64,000 nucleotides of DNA from Deltaproteobacteria bacterium (GTDB taxonomy: Bacteria; Myxococcota_A; UBA796; SXON01), in contig CANFCK010000004.1 in assembly GCA_947445035.1 (NCBI GenBank), positions 62,001 through 126,000 of the forward strand, given 5' to 3'. The position numbers were made by a program, and so were the translations under genes. Position 1 is the first letter of the stretch. The number at the start of each line of letters is the position of its first letter. Positions 34,652-44,151 of the stretch are shown one piece after another. Below the pieces are notes generated by a model that had not been told where the DNA came from, did no database searches, and saw only the letters and a list, made by a program, of their open reading frames with translations.

Positions 34652-36028
34652 TTACTCGACGTACCCGGCTGCTTCGAGCGTCTCCATCATCCGGGCGTCT
34701 TCGACGCCCTCTCGGGTGCTCTGGAGCTCCAACAGGGCTTTGAGCCCGCTGAACCCGGCGTCGGGCACGCCACCGGCGGCGCCAAGCTCGTGAGGGTCGG
34801 TGGCGAGATCGAATCGGTAGTAGTCGCCGTCGAGCCACATTTCTTTGATGAGGCCGGTCCAGCGCGCGACCGACATCGAGCTGAAGGCGTTTCCGCCGCA
34901 GTGCCCCGCGCGGCGAACATGGGGCCACGCCCAGGCCTCGACGCTCGGGAGGGGGTCGGGAAGCCGTCCATTCAGCACCAGGTCGTGCAGCGCGACCCCG
35001 GGGAAGGGCTCCGGCAGGGAGGTCACCTCGACCCCTTGGGCGACGACGAACACGTTGGCGTTTTCCTCCCAGGTGTAGAAGCCGTGATCGATGAGCCGGT
35101 GCTCGCCGATGAACTCCCCATGGTCCGACGTCACCACGATACGGCAGTCGTCGCGACACCAGCCCGCCTCACGAACGGTGGCGATCACCGCGGCCACGCC
35201 CACATCGGCGCGCTCGATGCCGTAGTCGTAGACATCGGTCACGTGGCTGAGAAAACTCGTCCGTTCGGGCTCGGACATCTGTTTCTGCAAATACATCTTC
35301 CAGTTGTCGCCGCCTTTTTCGGCGTCATATCGGACCCTTTTTCGCCGGGGAAGCCAGTCGTGGTCGGCCGGGATCGCCTTCCACGGCGTGTGGGCGTCGG
35401 CGAGGTTGACCGTCAGGAAAAGGGGGCCGCCCATCGGGTCCAGGTCTTCGCGGAGCACCCGCTTCACTTCGTCGACGAGCTCGGGCGCGTCGAGCTCGCC
35501 GAACGTCTTCGCCACCTTGCCGTACCGGTAGCCCTGCGCCAGCCCCATGGAGGCGCTCAGCACCGGATTCGCGGACACCAGCGTCGTCTGATACCCGCGC
35601 GCGGCGAACGTCTCCGCCAGCGTGATCTCGTGCTTTTTGAGCGTGCGGCTGATGATGCGGGTGCCCGAGTGGTCCTCGACCGCGCCACCGTACTCGTGGG
35701 CGAGGTGCTGGACGACGGCGAATCCGGTGAAGTAGCTGGCGTGGCTGGGCAGGGTCCAACTGCCGGGGGCGTACGCGCGGCAGGTTGAAACGGCCCCCGG
35801 AGCCGCCGCCAGGGCCGTCAACGCGGGGGTGGTGGGACGGGAGTAGTCGCATAGCGACGTATGGTCGGCGCGCACGTTGTCGGTCACGATGAAGATGACG
35901 CCGTCCCGACCGACCGGAACACGTTGCACGCTACCGGCGCGGTAGGAGCGCAGATAAAGAGCGCCAGCGATCGTGCCTGTCGCGATAAGCATGAGCGCGC
36001 ATGCCCCTACGTACAGCAGCTTGCGCAT
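34652..36028 (-). CDS. Membrane-anchored sulfatase-fold hydrolase inserted in the liv operon
   Basis: This 458-residue protein starts at ATG 36028, with TAGCAG ending 6 bp upstream. An N-terminal anchor (LLYVGACALMLIATGTI) precedes the metal-site FIVTDNVRADHTSL. The nucleophile region is GSWTLPSHASYFTG, which lacks the Cys of the formylglycine signature. The second metal cluster is VTSDHGEFIGEHRLIDHG. Members with WTLPSHAS probably use Thr or Ser and may cleave or transfer phosphoryl-type groups in the envelope. It lies in opposite orientation between livM and livG. Confidence 0.85.
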   Translation of the reverse strand: MRKLLYVGACALMLIATGTIAGALYLRSYRAGSVQRVPVGRDGVIFIVTDNVRADHTSLCDYSRPTTPALTALAAAPGAVSTCRAYAPGSWTLPSHASYFTGFAVVQHLAHEYGGAVEDHSGTRIISRTLKKHEITLAETFAARGYQTTLVSANPVLSASMGLAQGYRYGKVAKTFGELDAPELVDEVKRVLREDLDPMGGPLFLTVNLADAHTPWKAIPADHDWLPRRKRVRYDAEKGGDNWKMYLQKQMSEPERTSFLSHVTDVYDYGIERADVGVAAVIATVREAGWCRDDCRIVVTSDHGEFIGEHRLIDHGFYTWEENANVFVVAQGVEVTSLPEPFPGVALHDLVLNGRLPDPLPSVEAWAWPHVRRAGHCGGNAFSSMSVARWTGLIKEMWLDGDYYRFDLATDPHELGAAGGVPDAGFSGLKALLELQSTREGVEDARMMETLEAAGYVE

Positions 36029-36076
36029 CGGACGCTGCTACCCCGGGCCGCTGGCTCCGTCATGTTAGGGCGCCGT

Positions 36077-36844
36077 ATGCTCCTGGAGTTGGACAAGGCT
36101 GGCATCCGCTTCGGTGGCCTGCGGGCGGTGCAGGACCTGGAACTGAAGGTGGCGCCGGGCGCGCTGTACGGGTTGATCGGCCCCAACGGCGCGGGCAAGA
36201 CCACGGTGTTCAACCTCATCACCGGCATCTACGCGCCGTCCGAGGGAGACATCCGCCTCTCTGGCGCGTCCATCGTCGGCAAAGGCCCGGTGGCTGTCGC
36301 CCGGGCTGGCATCGCGCGCACCTTTCAGAACATCCGCCTGTTTGGGGGGCTGTCGGTGCTCGAAAACGTGACGGTGGCGATGTTCCGGCACCAGGACGCC
36401 ACGCTGATGGAGGCCGTTTTTCGGGCGCCCCGGTACGCCCGCGAAGAGGCCGAGGCCACCGCGGCCGCGTTGGAACTTTTGACTACCTTCGGCTTGGCCC
36501 ACGTGGCGCACCTGGGCGCGGAAGAGCTGCCGTACGGGCTCCGCCGCCGCCTGGAGATCGCGCGCGCGCTCGCGACGCGGCCTCGCCTCCTCCTTCTCGA
36601 TGAGCCCGCGGCGGGCATGAACCCGTCCGAGGCCGACGAGCTCATGCACCTCATCCGCTGGACCCGGGATACGTTCTCGGTGACGATCCTGCTCATCGAG
36701 CACCACATGCCCGTCGTGATGGGAATCTGTGAGCGTATCGCGGTTCTAGACCACGGCGCCCGTATCGCGGAGGGTACGCCGGCCGAGATCCGTAACGACC
36801 CGGTGGTCATCGAGGCCTACCTGGGCGCCGAGGTTCACGCGTGA
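36077..36844 (+). CDS. livG: Branched-chain amino-acid ABC transporter ATPase LivG
   Basis: This 255-residue ABC ATPase starts at ATG 36077; earlier in-frame codons overlap the divergent promoter. Walker A is GPNGAGKTTVFN near residue 38. The LivG-type FQNIRLFGGLSVLENV and the C-loop LPYGLRRRLEIARAL follow, then Walker B LLLLDEPAAGMNP and the switch His in IEHHMPVVM. TAGGGC lies 5 bp before the start, so this gene pair probably has its own promoter after the operon was split. Confidence 0.95.
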   Translation: MLLELDKAGIRFGGLRAVQDLELKVAPGALYGLIGPNGAGKTTVFNLITGIYAPSEGDIRLSGASIVGKGPVAVARAGIARTFQNIRLFGGLSVLENVTVAMFRHQDATLMEAVFRAPRYAREEAEATAAALELLTTFGLAHVAHLGAEELPYGLRRRLEIARALATRPRLLLLDEPAAGMNPSEADELMHLIRWTRDTFSVTILLIEHHMPVVMGICERIAVLDHGARIAEGTPAEIRNDPVVIEAYLGAEVHA

Positions 36845-37554
36845 GCGCTCGCCTCGACGTGCAGCACCTCAATGTGTACTACGGGCAGATCCACGCGCTC
36901 CGCGACGTGACGCTGTCCGTGGTGGCAGGTCAGATCACCACGCTCCTCGGGGCGAATGGCGCGGGCAAGACCACGCTGCTGCGGACGATCAGCGGGCTCC
37001 TGCAACCCCGCTCCGGGAGCATTCGCCTGGCGGGTGACGAGATCGCGGCGATGGAGGCGCACCTTGTCGTTCGTAAGGGCATCAGCCAGTCGCCGGAAGG
37101 GCGGCAGGTCTTTCCGAACTTGACGGTGCTCGAAAATCTCCAACTCGGGGCGTACACGCGCAAGGACACCGCGGCGATCAAGAAGGACTTCGAGCACGTC
37201 TTGTCGTTGTGGCCCCGGCTCCAGGAGCGATTGGCGCAGCGGGCCGGTACCTTGTCCGGCGGCGAACAGCAGATGTTGGCGATGGCACGGGCGATGATGG
37301 CGCGGCCGAAGCTGTTGCTCCTCGACGAGCCCTCCCTCGGGCTCGCCCCGGTGGTCGTGGCGGGCATCTTCGCGACAATTCGCGCGATCAACGCCGGTGG
37401 AACCACCGTTCTACTGGTCGAGCAGAACGCCCATCTGGCGCTGTCGATCGCCCACACCGGCTACGTCATGGAGACCGGTGTCATCCAGAAGTGTGCACCC
37501 GCCGCCGAGCTTCTGGCCGACCCCTCGATCCGTGAAGCCTACCTCGGAGGCTGA
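36841..37554 (+). CDS. livF: Branched-chain amino-acid ABC transporter ATPase LivF
   Basis: This 237-residue ABC ATPase has its GTG overlapping the livG stop by 4 bp. It opens with LDVQHLNVYYGQIHALRDV. Walker A is GANGAGKTTLLR, the Q-loop region is SQSPEGRQVFPNLTVLENL, the signature is TLSGGEQQMLAMARAM, Walker B is LLLLDEPSLGLAPV, and the switch is VEQNAHLAL. It pairs with LivG to drive uptake. The gene after it starts one base after its stop. Confidence 0.95.
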   Translation: MSARLDVQHLNVYYGQIHALRDVTLSVVAGQITTLLGANGAGKTTLLRTISGLLQPRSGSIRLAGDEIAAMEAHLVVRKGISQSPEGRQVFPNLTVLENLQLGAYTRKDTAAIKKDFEHVLSLWPRLQERLAQRAGTLSGGEQQMLAMARAMMARPKLLLLDEPSLGLAPVVVAGIFATIRAINAGGTTVLLVEQNAHLALSIAHTGYVMETGVIQKCAPAAELLADPSIREAYLGG

Positions 37555-37555
37555 T

Positions 37556-39004
37556 ATGCGAGTTTGCACCCCGCTGATTCTCATGCTCGCCTGTGTGGGC
37601 GAGGCCCGGACGGGCGGCGACTCCTCGGACAGCGTCGGCGACACCGCCGACTCGGACACCGCACCGACCTGCGCGGTGCCCACCGGCATCTCGGTCGTCG
37701 GCGAGCTGATTCCCGGGCGCACTGTGAACCTCGCCGTCGACGCGGTCGGCGACCCTGGCGAGATCGTCTGGCTTGCCCTCAACGGCGGCGACGACGTGGG
37801 ACCCATCGACGCCGCAGGCGTGTGGCTCATTCCCGACACCCTTGCGGAGAAAAAGGCGAACGATGTCTCGGTGACGGCGACGGCCTGCGGCGAAACCGTC
37901 GAGGTGACCCTGTCCGTGGACTGGCCCGAGGCAGAGCGTGTCGCGATCGTCTACAACCCCGATGCTGACGGGTCGGAAGCGGTGGCAAACGCCTACGCCG
38001 ACTTCCGCGCCGTCCCTGACTCCGGACTCTGTCCGGTCGCGACCACGACGGATGCGACGCTGGCTGGGGCCGACTATCCCGCCTTTGTCGACGCGGTCTT
38101 CGCGTGCGTGACGCCCCACACCCAGTACATCGTGCCGGTGTGGGGGGTGCCCTACAAGGTGGCGGACCGGATTGGGGACCTCGCCAGCGGAACGCCGGTG
38201 ACCGTCAGTCTTGACGCGCTTCTATTCGGTGGCCCCGCCAACGTCGGGCGTACGTCGGTCGATTACAACCCGGTCTACGTCAACGGCGACAGCACCACCG
38301 GCGTCTACGGCGACTACATAGAGGTCGGCCGCCTCCGCCAACGTGAAGACTTCTGGATTGTCTCCCGCATCGATGGGGCCAGCGCGGACGATGCCATCGC
38401 CCTGGTCGAACGAACACGCGCGGCTGAAGACGCAATCGCTGCGGGCACGCTTGACGGGGTCGTGTACGTCGACGGCAATCGGGGCGACGTCGCCCCGGCC
38501 GATGACGTCGGCTTCGGAAGCTACGAGTGGGGAGAGTGGAACATGTGGGGCACGCGCACGGTCTTCGAGGACGTCGGGCTCTACGAAGTCGTCTGGGACG
38601 GCAACAACGCCGAGTTCGGCACCGAGCCCGCCCCTCTGGAGTGTCCGGATGCGCTGTATTACGCAGGTTGGTACAGCTATTACAACTACAACGACTGTTT
38701 CACCTGGACCACAGGGGCGATCGGCGCCCACCTCGATTCATGCTCGGCGTGCGACATCCGCAATCCGGGCACTTGGTCGGGTTCAGCGCTCCTCGACGGT
38801 ATCACCGCCACCTTCGGCGCCGTGAACGAGCCTTACGTCGCGGGCATGCCGGAATACGACCAATTCTTCTACTACCTGCTTCAAGGGGCCAACTTCGGCG
38901 AGGCCGCCGTTGAGAGCACCGTGGTGGCCTACTGGATGATGGTGTGGGTCGGCGATCCGCTGTACCGCCCCTACGGTGCCAGCCCGCCGGTCCCGGGGGA
39001 GTAG
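37556..39004 (+). CDS. TIGR03790-family lipoprotein
   Basis: This 482-residue protein starts at ATG 37556 behind GGAGG, one base after the livF stop. The lipobox is LILMLAC, then a Gly/Asp/Ser/Thr spacer. After a ~90-residue beta-rich region the TIGR03790 domain begins at VAIVYNPDADGSEAVANAYA. It continues with TQYIVPVWGVPYKV, TWSGSALLDGITATFGAVNEP and VVAYWMMVWVGDPLYRPY. The function of the family is unknown; it is found in envelopes of diverse bacteria. Proximity to livF is probably co-transcription by chance. Confidence 0.8.
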   Translation: MRVCTPLILMLACVGEARTGGDSSDSVGDTADSDTAPTCAVPTGISVVGELIPGRTVNLAVDAVGDPGEIVWLALNGGDDVGPIDAAGVWLIPDTLAEKKANDVSVTATACGETVEVTLSVDWPEAERVAIVYNPDADGSEAVANAYADFRAVPDSGLCPVATTTDATLAGADYPAFVDAVFACVTPHTQYIVPVWGVPYKVADRIGDLASGTPVTVSLDALLFGGPANVGRTSVDYNPVYVNGDSTTGVYGDYIEVGRLRQREDFWIVSRIDGASADDAIALVERTRAAEDAIAAGTLDGVVYVDGNRGDVAPADDVGFGSYEWGEWNMWGTRTVFEDVGLYEVVWDGNNAEFGTEPAPLECPDALYYAGWYSYYNYNDCFTWTTGAIGAHLDSCSACDIRNPGTWSGSALLDGITATFGAVNEPYVAGMPEYDQFFYYLLQGANFGEAAVESTVVAYWMMVWVGDPLYRPYGASPPVPGE

Positions 39005-39011
39005 GCTCCCC
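38996..39011. terminator. Hairpin at convergent gene ends
   Basis: GGGGAG-TAGG-CTCCCC is a perfect 6-bp stem with a 4-base loop. It covers the stop codon of the plus-strand gene and lies 14 bp from the end of the convergent OmpA-family gene. No T-run follows in either direction. A bidirectional, factor-assisted terminator is possible. Confidence 0.35.
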
Positions 39012-39024
39012 GGGGCTGGGCCGA

Positions 39025-40680
39025 CTACTTGATCACCAGTTCCACCCGGCGGTTCTTGGCCTTGCCGTCGGCAGTCTGGTTGGTGTCCATCGGCTTCTGC
39101 TCGCCGTAGCCCATCGCGACCAGCCGGGTGCGGTCGACCCCGCGGCCAACGATGTAGGCGACGACCGCTTCCGCCCGTCCCGTGGACAACGTCAGGTTTT
39201 TGCCGTCGTTGCCGTCGCTGTCGGTGTGACCGCCCACCTCGATGAGCTTGATCTGCGGGTTGGCCAGGATCACCTTGGCGACTTCGTCGAGCAGCGGGTA
39301 GCTGGCCGACTTGATGCTGGTCTTGCCGGTGTCGAAGAAAACGCTCTCGTTCATTTCGATGCGTTCGGCGGTCACCACGACCCGCTTCGGGCAGCCGTCG
39401 GAACGCGCGGGATCTTCGCGCGGGTCGCGAGGTTCGGTCGGGCAGCGGTCCTTGCTGTCGCCCACGAGATCGCCGTCTTGATCGGGGCAGCCGCCGCTCT
39501 TGGCGGGGCCGGCCTCGGCGGGGCACGCGTCATCGCGGTCGGCGACGCTGTCTTTGTCGCGATCAGGGCAGCCCTCGGTGGCGGCCGGCCCGGGGTCGCT
39601 GGGGCAGCTGTCTTCGCCGTCGGTCACCCCATCTTTGTCGTTGTCGGGGTCCGGGCAGCCGTCACGGTCGTCGAAGCCGTCGGTGTCCTCGGCCTGGTCC
39701 GGGCAGCGGTCAGCCGCGTCCAGGACGCCGTCGCCGTCGTTGTCAGGGTCCGGACAACCATCGCTGTCCTGGTGGTTGTCGATGTCTTCAGCGCGGTCCT
39801 TGCAGGTGTCGAGCTTGTCCTCGATGCCGTCTTTGTCCTTGTCCGGCGGCGCGCCCTTGTGGTAGCCGACGCCGACCACCACCCGGAAGTCGGGAGCGCC
39901 AACCCCCGCGACGACGCCGGTGCCGAGCCCCAGCGTGCCGATGATCCCAGAATCGTGCGCGTAGGTGCCGTACACGTCGAGCTCAACCGGGTTCTTCTGG
40001 TAGGTGCCCACGCCCCCGGCCAGCCCGATGTCGCCGTTGAGCTCGGCGCCGATTCGGACCGTTTCGCTCAGGAGGTAGGCGGCACCGAGTCCGAACCCCA
40101 AGGTGCTGCCGAAGTCGTAGGGCCCCAGCGTGGTCGATGGCGCGAGCGTGGTGCCGAGATTGGCGCCCGCGACGATGGCGTCACCGAGCTTCCCTTCGAC
40201 GGCCGCGGTGACTCCAGCCGCGAAGCCGCCGAGGGACACGTGACCTTCGGAGCCGCCCGTCGGCAGCGAAAGAAACGGCTTGAACGCGACCGCGACCGGG
40301 GAGTCGTCCAAGCGGAGCACCGGCAGGAGCCCGCCGACCCGGATGTCGCCAAACGCGAAGCCCTCGAAGTTTTCGCCCGGCGCGGCGATCACTGGAAACA
40401 TCGGCACGTCGAGGTCCAGGCGGACGATGCTCCCGATGGTGTAGCCCCCGCCCAGGCGCAGACCGAACTGGTCACTGACGTAGGAGACTGGACCGTCGGC
40501 CGTGTTGGAGACGATCGGATTGTGGGCGTAGACCAACTGCAGGCCGGCGTAGAAGTCGCCAGGGGTGCCGATGGTGGGCGATTCCACCTGTAGGCCGCCC
40601 TGGCCGTCCAAGGTGGAGCCCGCAGGGTCGTAGGTCTCAGCGTCGACGGCGAGCGCGGCGTGGGCGAGCAGCAAGATCAT
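39025..40680 (-). CDS. OmpA-family outer-membrane protein with thrombospondin type 3 repeats
   Basis: This 551-residue protein starts at ATG 40680 with a short signal peptide (ILLLAHAALAVDA). Residues ~20-270 are a beta-barrel-like region with alternating hydrophobicity (GLRLGGGYTIGSIVRLDL). Residues ~275-420 hold calcium-binding TSP3 repeats (DKDKDGIEDKLDTC, DNDGDGVLDAADRCPDQ, with DGCPDPDND between). The C-terminal OmpA domain starts at VFFDTGKTSIK and has VGGHTDSDGNDGKNLTLS and RRVELVIK for peptidoglycan binding. It links outer membrane and cell wall. Confidence 0.92.
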   Translation of the reverse strand: MILLLAHAALAVDAETYDPAGSTLDGQGGLQVESPTIGTPGDFYAGLQLVYAHNPIVSNTADGPVSYVSDQFGLRLGGGYTIGSIVRLDLDVPMFPVIAAPGENFEGFAFGDIRVGGLLPVLRLDDSPVAVAFKPFLSLPTGGSEGHVSLGGFAAGVTAAVEGKLGDAIVAGANLGTTLAPSTTLGPYDFGSTLGFGLGAAYLLSETVRIGAELNGDIGLAGGVGTYQKNPVELDVYGTYAHDSGIIGTLGLGTGVVAGVGAPDFRVVVGVGYHKGAPPDKDKDGIEDKLDTCKDRAEDIDNHQDSDGCPDPDNDGDGVLDAADRCPDQAEDTDGFDDRDGCPDPDNDKDGVTDGEDSCPSDPGPAATEGCPDRDKDSVADRDDACPAEAGPAKSGGCPDQDGDLVGDSKDRCPTEPRDPREDPARSDGCPKRVVVTAERIEMNESVFFDTGKTSIKSASYPLLDEVAKVILANPQIKLIEVGGHTDSDGNDGKNLTLSTGRAEAVVAYIVGRGVDRTRLVAMGYGEQKPMDTNQTADGKAKNRRVELVIK

Positions 40681-40708
40681 GGCGGCCTCAAGTTGCCGCC
40701 ACCCTAAC

Positions 40709-43072
40709 TCATCTCAACGGGCGTAGGTCGAAGCTGGCGTCGGGATCTGGCGGGTTGCGGAGGCGAATGCCCTCCACCCCGGCTGAACTTACCTTCCTCC
40801 TGGCGAGCACCTCCACGGTGCCGACATCGACCCGCTCCCGTCCGTCGTCGGTGGCCAGCACGTCCCCCGTGACCCGGGACCAGCCTACGGAAAGGGTTGC
40901 CGTCCCCACCGCGGCCGTAGGCGGCACGCTCACCGAAAACTTGTCGTCGATGCTCCAACCCGGGCGCCAGTCCCACATGCTGAACAGCCCCATGTGCGGT
41001 GTAGCCCGCTTCTCAGCCATGAGGCCCGCCCGGTCGAGCTGCGCCACCAGCGTGAGCGGCTCGGCGAGCGGCCGTTCCGCACGCCAACGGCAGGACACCC
41101 AAACCGGTTCGCCGGGCGTCACTGCGGCCGTTTCTACTTGGCAGCCGAGCAAGGAGACCGATCCCCAGCGGGCGAGCGCCGGGCTCGCGTCGGGTCGCTG
41201 GATGGTCTCCAGCCACACCCGCCGACGTTCGGCGTAGCGTCCTCGCACCGCGCCGTACCACCTGCGCAGTGCGGCCCGTCGTGCGGCGCTGTCGTTTGGA
41301 GTCAAGGCGATGGATTCGTCTTCTCGCGGGTCGCTGTCGAGATCAAAGTGCTGTTCGGGTTGGTCCCCATAGTGGTCGATGAACTTGTCCGATCCGGTTC
41401 GACTCGCAATGCACCGATGGGACCGCCAGCACGCATGGAACAGGGTCCGGCCCTCGGGGGCAGGACCCAACAGTGACGATCCCCGGAGCGTTCGGTCCGT
41501 CGACTCCGCGCCGATCAGCTCCAGCACCGTGGGCAGCACGTCGATCTGCTGCCGGTTGCCGGTGATGACGCCGGTTCGGCCGGCAAGAATGGCGGGCGAC
41601 CAGATGACCGCGGGGACCTGCAAGCCCTCCTCGTAAATGGTCAGATCGTGTTGGGAGCGGCCGTGTTCCCCGAAGCCTTCGCCGTGGTCGCCGAGGACGA
41701 CGAAGACGGTGTCCTCGGCCAGCCCGAGCTCCTCGTACCCTCGCACCAGTCGTCCAAGAAAATCATCGACGTAGCGGACGGCGTTGAGGTAGCGTTCGAG
41801 TCGGCCTCCGACGCCGGGAAAGTCCAGTAGGGTCCAGTGCGAAGGCACCCGATAGTCGTGGTGCGAGGCGAGCGTCAGGTAGGTGGCAAAAAACGGTCGA
41901 TCCTTGTCCTCCGTCGACCACTGCAGCCCCGGCGCCAGCATCGCCCGGTCGTCGATGCCGAGGTAGTTGCTGCGCTCCCAGGTGCGTTGGGCGAGGCTCT
42001 CTTGGGCGCGGAAACGTTCGAAGCCCATCTCGTGCACGAGGTCAGCACGGTCCTCGAAATCACCGCGCGCGGGCTGGAAAAAAGCGGTTCGGTAGCCACG
42101 CTCGCGCAGGAGCGCCGGCAAGCAGCGGTCCGGAAGGCCTCCGGGGCGTGCCTCGTCGGCGTCGCCCACGGGCTCCGGCCAGTCCCCGCAAAGTGTGCTG
42201 ACGAGGGCCTTGGTCGTGTGCGGAATCACGGCGTACATCGACTCGACCTTGAGTCCTTCGTCGGCGAGACGCGCGAGGTTGGGCGTGCTTTTGATTGTGG
42301 CGTCGCGCAGCGTCGTGTGCTTCAGGCCTACACTTTCCAGCAGGACCACCACCACGTTGTGAGGCCGCGTCGGGCTCGAAATGCGGATCGGCGCAAGCTC
42401 GGCGGCGGTGGGCTCGATGACGAGGTCGTCCCTGCGATTTAGCGCCTCGCGGAAAAGCGCGACGGTCAGCGTCTTCTGGAGCGGGCGGACCTCGCGGCTG
42501 GTGGCGAAGCGGCCGTAGGTCCCGTTGAGGACGGCCGGGTACAAGGCCAGAAGCGCCAGCCGCGTCCACCACCGGCGGTTGGTGCTGGCAGGCGTCCACA
42601 AAAGCGGAAGGAAGCTTCCCGCGCCAATGGCGGCCAGGGCGGCCCAGTCGCGGCCGGTGACCTCGCTCCCCACCACCGGCCAGACACGGCTGAACTCGGC
42701 CACCGCGTACTCGACACTGTCGAGATCCGCGCGGCCCCCCGTAATCTGGAAGAAGAGGAGATCCAAGAGCGAGGCGACGAGGATCAAAACGGCGATCGTG
42801 TGCGCCCCGAGGCGGACGACCGTGCGGGTGTGCCGGCCCGGAAGGCGTGAGAGAATCAGCACCAGCGCGGCGAAGAGACCCCAGAACTCGGCCTCGCCAA
42901 GCTGGACGAGCACGGCGTCATCCGGCCATTGCACACGTTCGAGCTGGGTCAGGAGCCACAGGCGCGCCAGGGCCAGGCACACGAACGGATAGACGATCAG
43001 CGCGCCGACCGCCCACACTTCGGCCACCGTTGGCGCCAACCGGTCGAGGTAACGAAAGTAGCCCAACGACAC
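40709..43072 (-). CDS. LtaS-like membrane sulfatase-fold transferase
   Basis: This 787-residue protein starts at GTG 43072. It has about five N-terminal transmembrane helices (to residue ~200) and then an extracytoplasmic alkaline-phosphatase-superfamily domain. NVVVVLLESVGLKHT gives the first metal site. VIPHTTKALVSTLCG places a Thr where LtaS has its catalytic Thr. VVLGDHGEGFGEHG completes the metal site. A ~150-residue C-terminal beta domain is extra. By family, it transfers phosphoglycerol or phosphoethanolamine to an envelope glycan or lipid, or is a hydrolase. Gram-negative members modify periplasmic glucans or lipid A-like molecules. Confidence 0.85.
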   Translation of the reverse strand: MSLGYFRYLDRLAPTVAEVWAVGALIVYPFVCLALARLWLLTQLERVQWPDDAVLVQLGEAEFWGLFAALVLILSRLPGRHTRTVVRLGAHTIAVLILVASLLDLLFFQITGGRADLDSVEYAVAEFSRVWPVVGSEVTGRDWAALAAIGAGSFLPLLWTPASTNRRWWTRLALLALYPAVLNGTYGRFATSREVRPLQKTLTVALFREALNRRDDLVIEPTAAELAPIRISSPTRPHNVVVVLLESVGLKHTTLRDATIKSTPNLARLADEGLKVESMYAVIPHTTKALVSTLCGDWPEPVGDADEARPGGLPDRCLPALLRERGYRTAFFQPARGDFEDRADLVHEMGFERFRAQESLAQRTWERSNYLGIDDRAMLAPGLQWSTEDKDRPFFATYLTLASHHDYRVPSHWTLLDFPGVGGRLERYLNAVRYVDDFLGRLVRGYEELGLAEDTVFVVLGDHGEGFGEHGRSQHDLTIYEEGLQVPAVIWSPAILAGRTGVITGNRQQIDVLPTVLELIGAESTDRTLRGSSLLGPAPEGRTLFHACWRSHRCIASRTGSDKFIDHYGDQPEQHFDLDSDPREDESIALTPNDSAARRAALRRWYGAVRGRYAERRRVWLETIQRPDASPALARWGSVSLLGCQVETAAVTPGEPVWVSCRWRAERPLAEPLTLVAQLDRAGLMAEKRATPHMGLFSMWDWRPGWSIDDKFSVSVPPTAAVGTATLSVGWSRVTGDVLATDDGRERVDVGTVEVLARRKVSSAGVEGIRLRNPPDPDASFDLRPLR

Positions 43073-43126
43073 TCAGCCCGAGCGTGCCGCGTAACCCCGC
43101 CCCGTGGCGGTGGTTACAACGGGTTC

Positions 43127-44149
43127 ATGCACCTGCTGGTCGGCAACCCCACGGCACAGTCTGGGCGAGCGGAGGGGAGGATCGAAGACGCTCGATCCTT
43201 GTTGTGGGCGGCGTCCGTGCCCCACGAATTCTTGGCGACACAACCGGAAGGGCGGACTGTGACCGAGACCGCCGCCGCGCTTGCGACGGGGCGGTACCGC
43301 GCGGTGATCGCTATGGGCGGCGACGGCACCTTCGCGGAAGTAGCCAAAGGGCTCTTGCAAGGAGGTGCCACCGTACCGATGGCGATGTTGCCCACCGGGA
43401 CGGCCAACGACCAAGGCAAATCCTTCGGGCTTGGCGGCGGCGAGGCCGACCTCCCTCGCAACGTGCAGGTGATCGCCGAGGGACACACGGTTCCCTTGGA
43501 TGGAGGGCGGATTCGCGCCCTCGACACCTTCGATCACCCCCTCGGGGAAGATTGGTTCTTCGACAGCGCCGGTTGGGGGTTCTCGGCGCTGGTTCTGCGG
43601 ATGCGCAACGAGGATCGGCGTCTGGTCGCTGGGGTCCCGATCCTTCGCGATCTGTACCGGGGTCAGGCCGTCTACGCCGGCGCGATCCTGCGCGCCTTTG
43701 CGCTCGCCGCGGTGCAGGAGCAGCCCTTCGAGGCGGAGGTGACCACCGCAGCCGGCACCGTCTACTACGAAGGTGTCACCGACCTGATCGTGAAGAACAC
43801 GCGGATTTACGCAGGGGCGTGGGTGCTCGATCCCACCGCCAGTCCCGAGGACGGTGAGATGGAACTGGTGCCCTTCCGGGGGCGCGACGAGATGCTCGCC
43901 CGTGGGGTCATGGATCACCAGGAGGTGCCGCTCAACGCTGAGCACCTTCTGGCGCTTGGCGTGCAGGTCACGCCTCCGCTGCGGGCATCGGCGTTCGATA
44001 TTCGGTTGCTTCCTCGCGCGTTAGCGCAGCCGGTGGAGGCACAGATCGACGGCGAGGAGTGGGTGCGCGCCGAACGGTATCGAATTGAGGTCGTTCGCCA
44101 TGCGATTCGGCTTGTGGTGCCGCGCAGCCTCGACGGGCACGCCGATTAG
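43127..44149 (+). CDS. Diacylglycerol kinase-family lipid kinase
   Basis: This 340-residue DagK/YegS-like kinase starts at ATG 43127, exactly 6 bp after TACAAC; the open frame further upstream is antisense to the previous gene. The nucleotide motif is VIAMGGDGTFAEVAKG near residue 64, followed by MLPTGTANDQGKSFGL. EDGEMELVPFRGRDE and a late Asp-Gly-Glu match the second domain. It phosphorylates diacylglycerol or a sphingoid-like lipid. Divergence from the LtaS-like gene is notable, because LtaS-type reactions release diacylglycerol that needs recycling. Confidence 0.88.
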   Translation: MHLLVGNPTAQSGRAEGRIEDARSLLWAASVPHEFLATQPEGRTVTETAAALATGRYRAVIAMGGDGTFAEVAKGLLQGGATVPMAMLPTGTANDQGKSFGLGGGEADLPRNVQVIAEGHTVPLDGGRIRALDTFDHPLGEDWFFDSAGWGFSALVLRMRNEDRRLVAGVPILRDLYRGQAVYAGAILRAFALAAVQEQPFEAEVTTAAGTVYYEGVTDLIVKNTRIYAGAWVLDPTASPEDGEMELVPFRGRDEMLARGVMDHQEVPLNAEHLLALGVQVTPPLRASAFDIRLLPRALAQPVEAQIDGEEWVRAERYRIEVVRHAIRLVVPRSLDGHAD

Positions 44150-44151
44150 GC

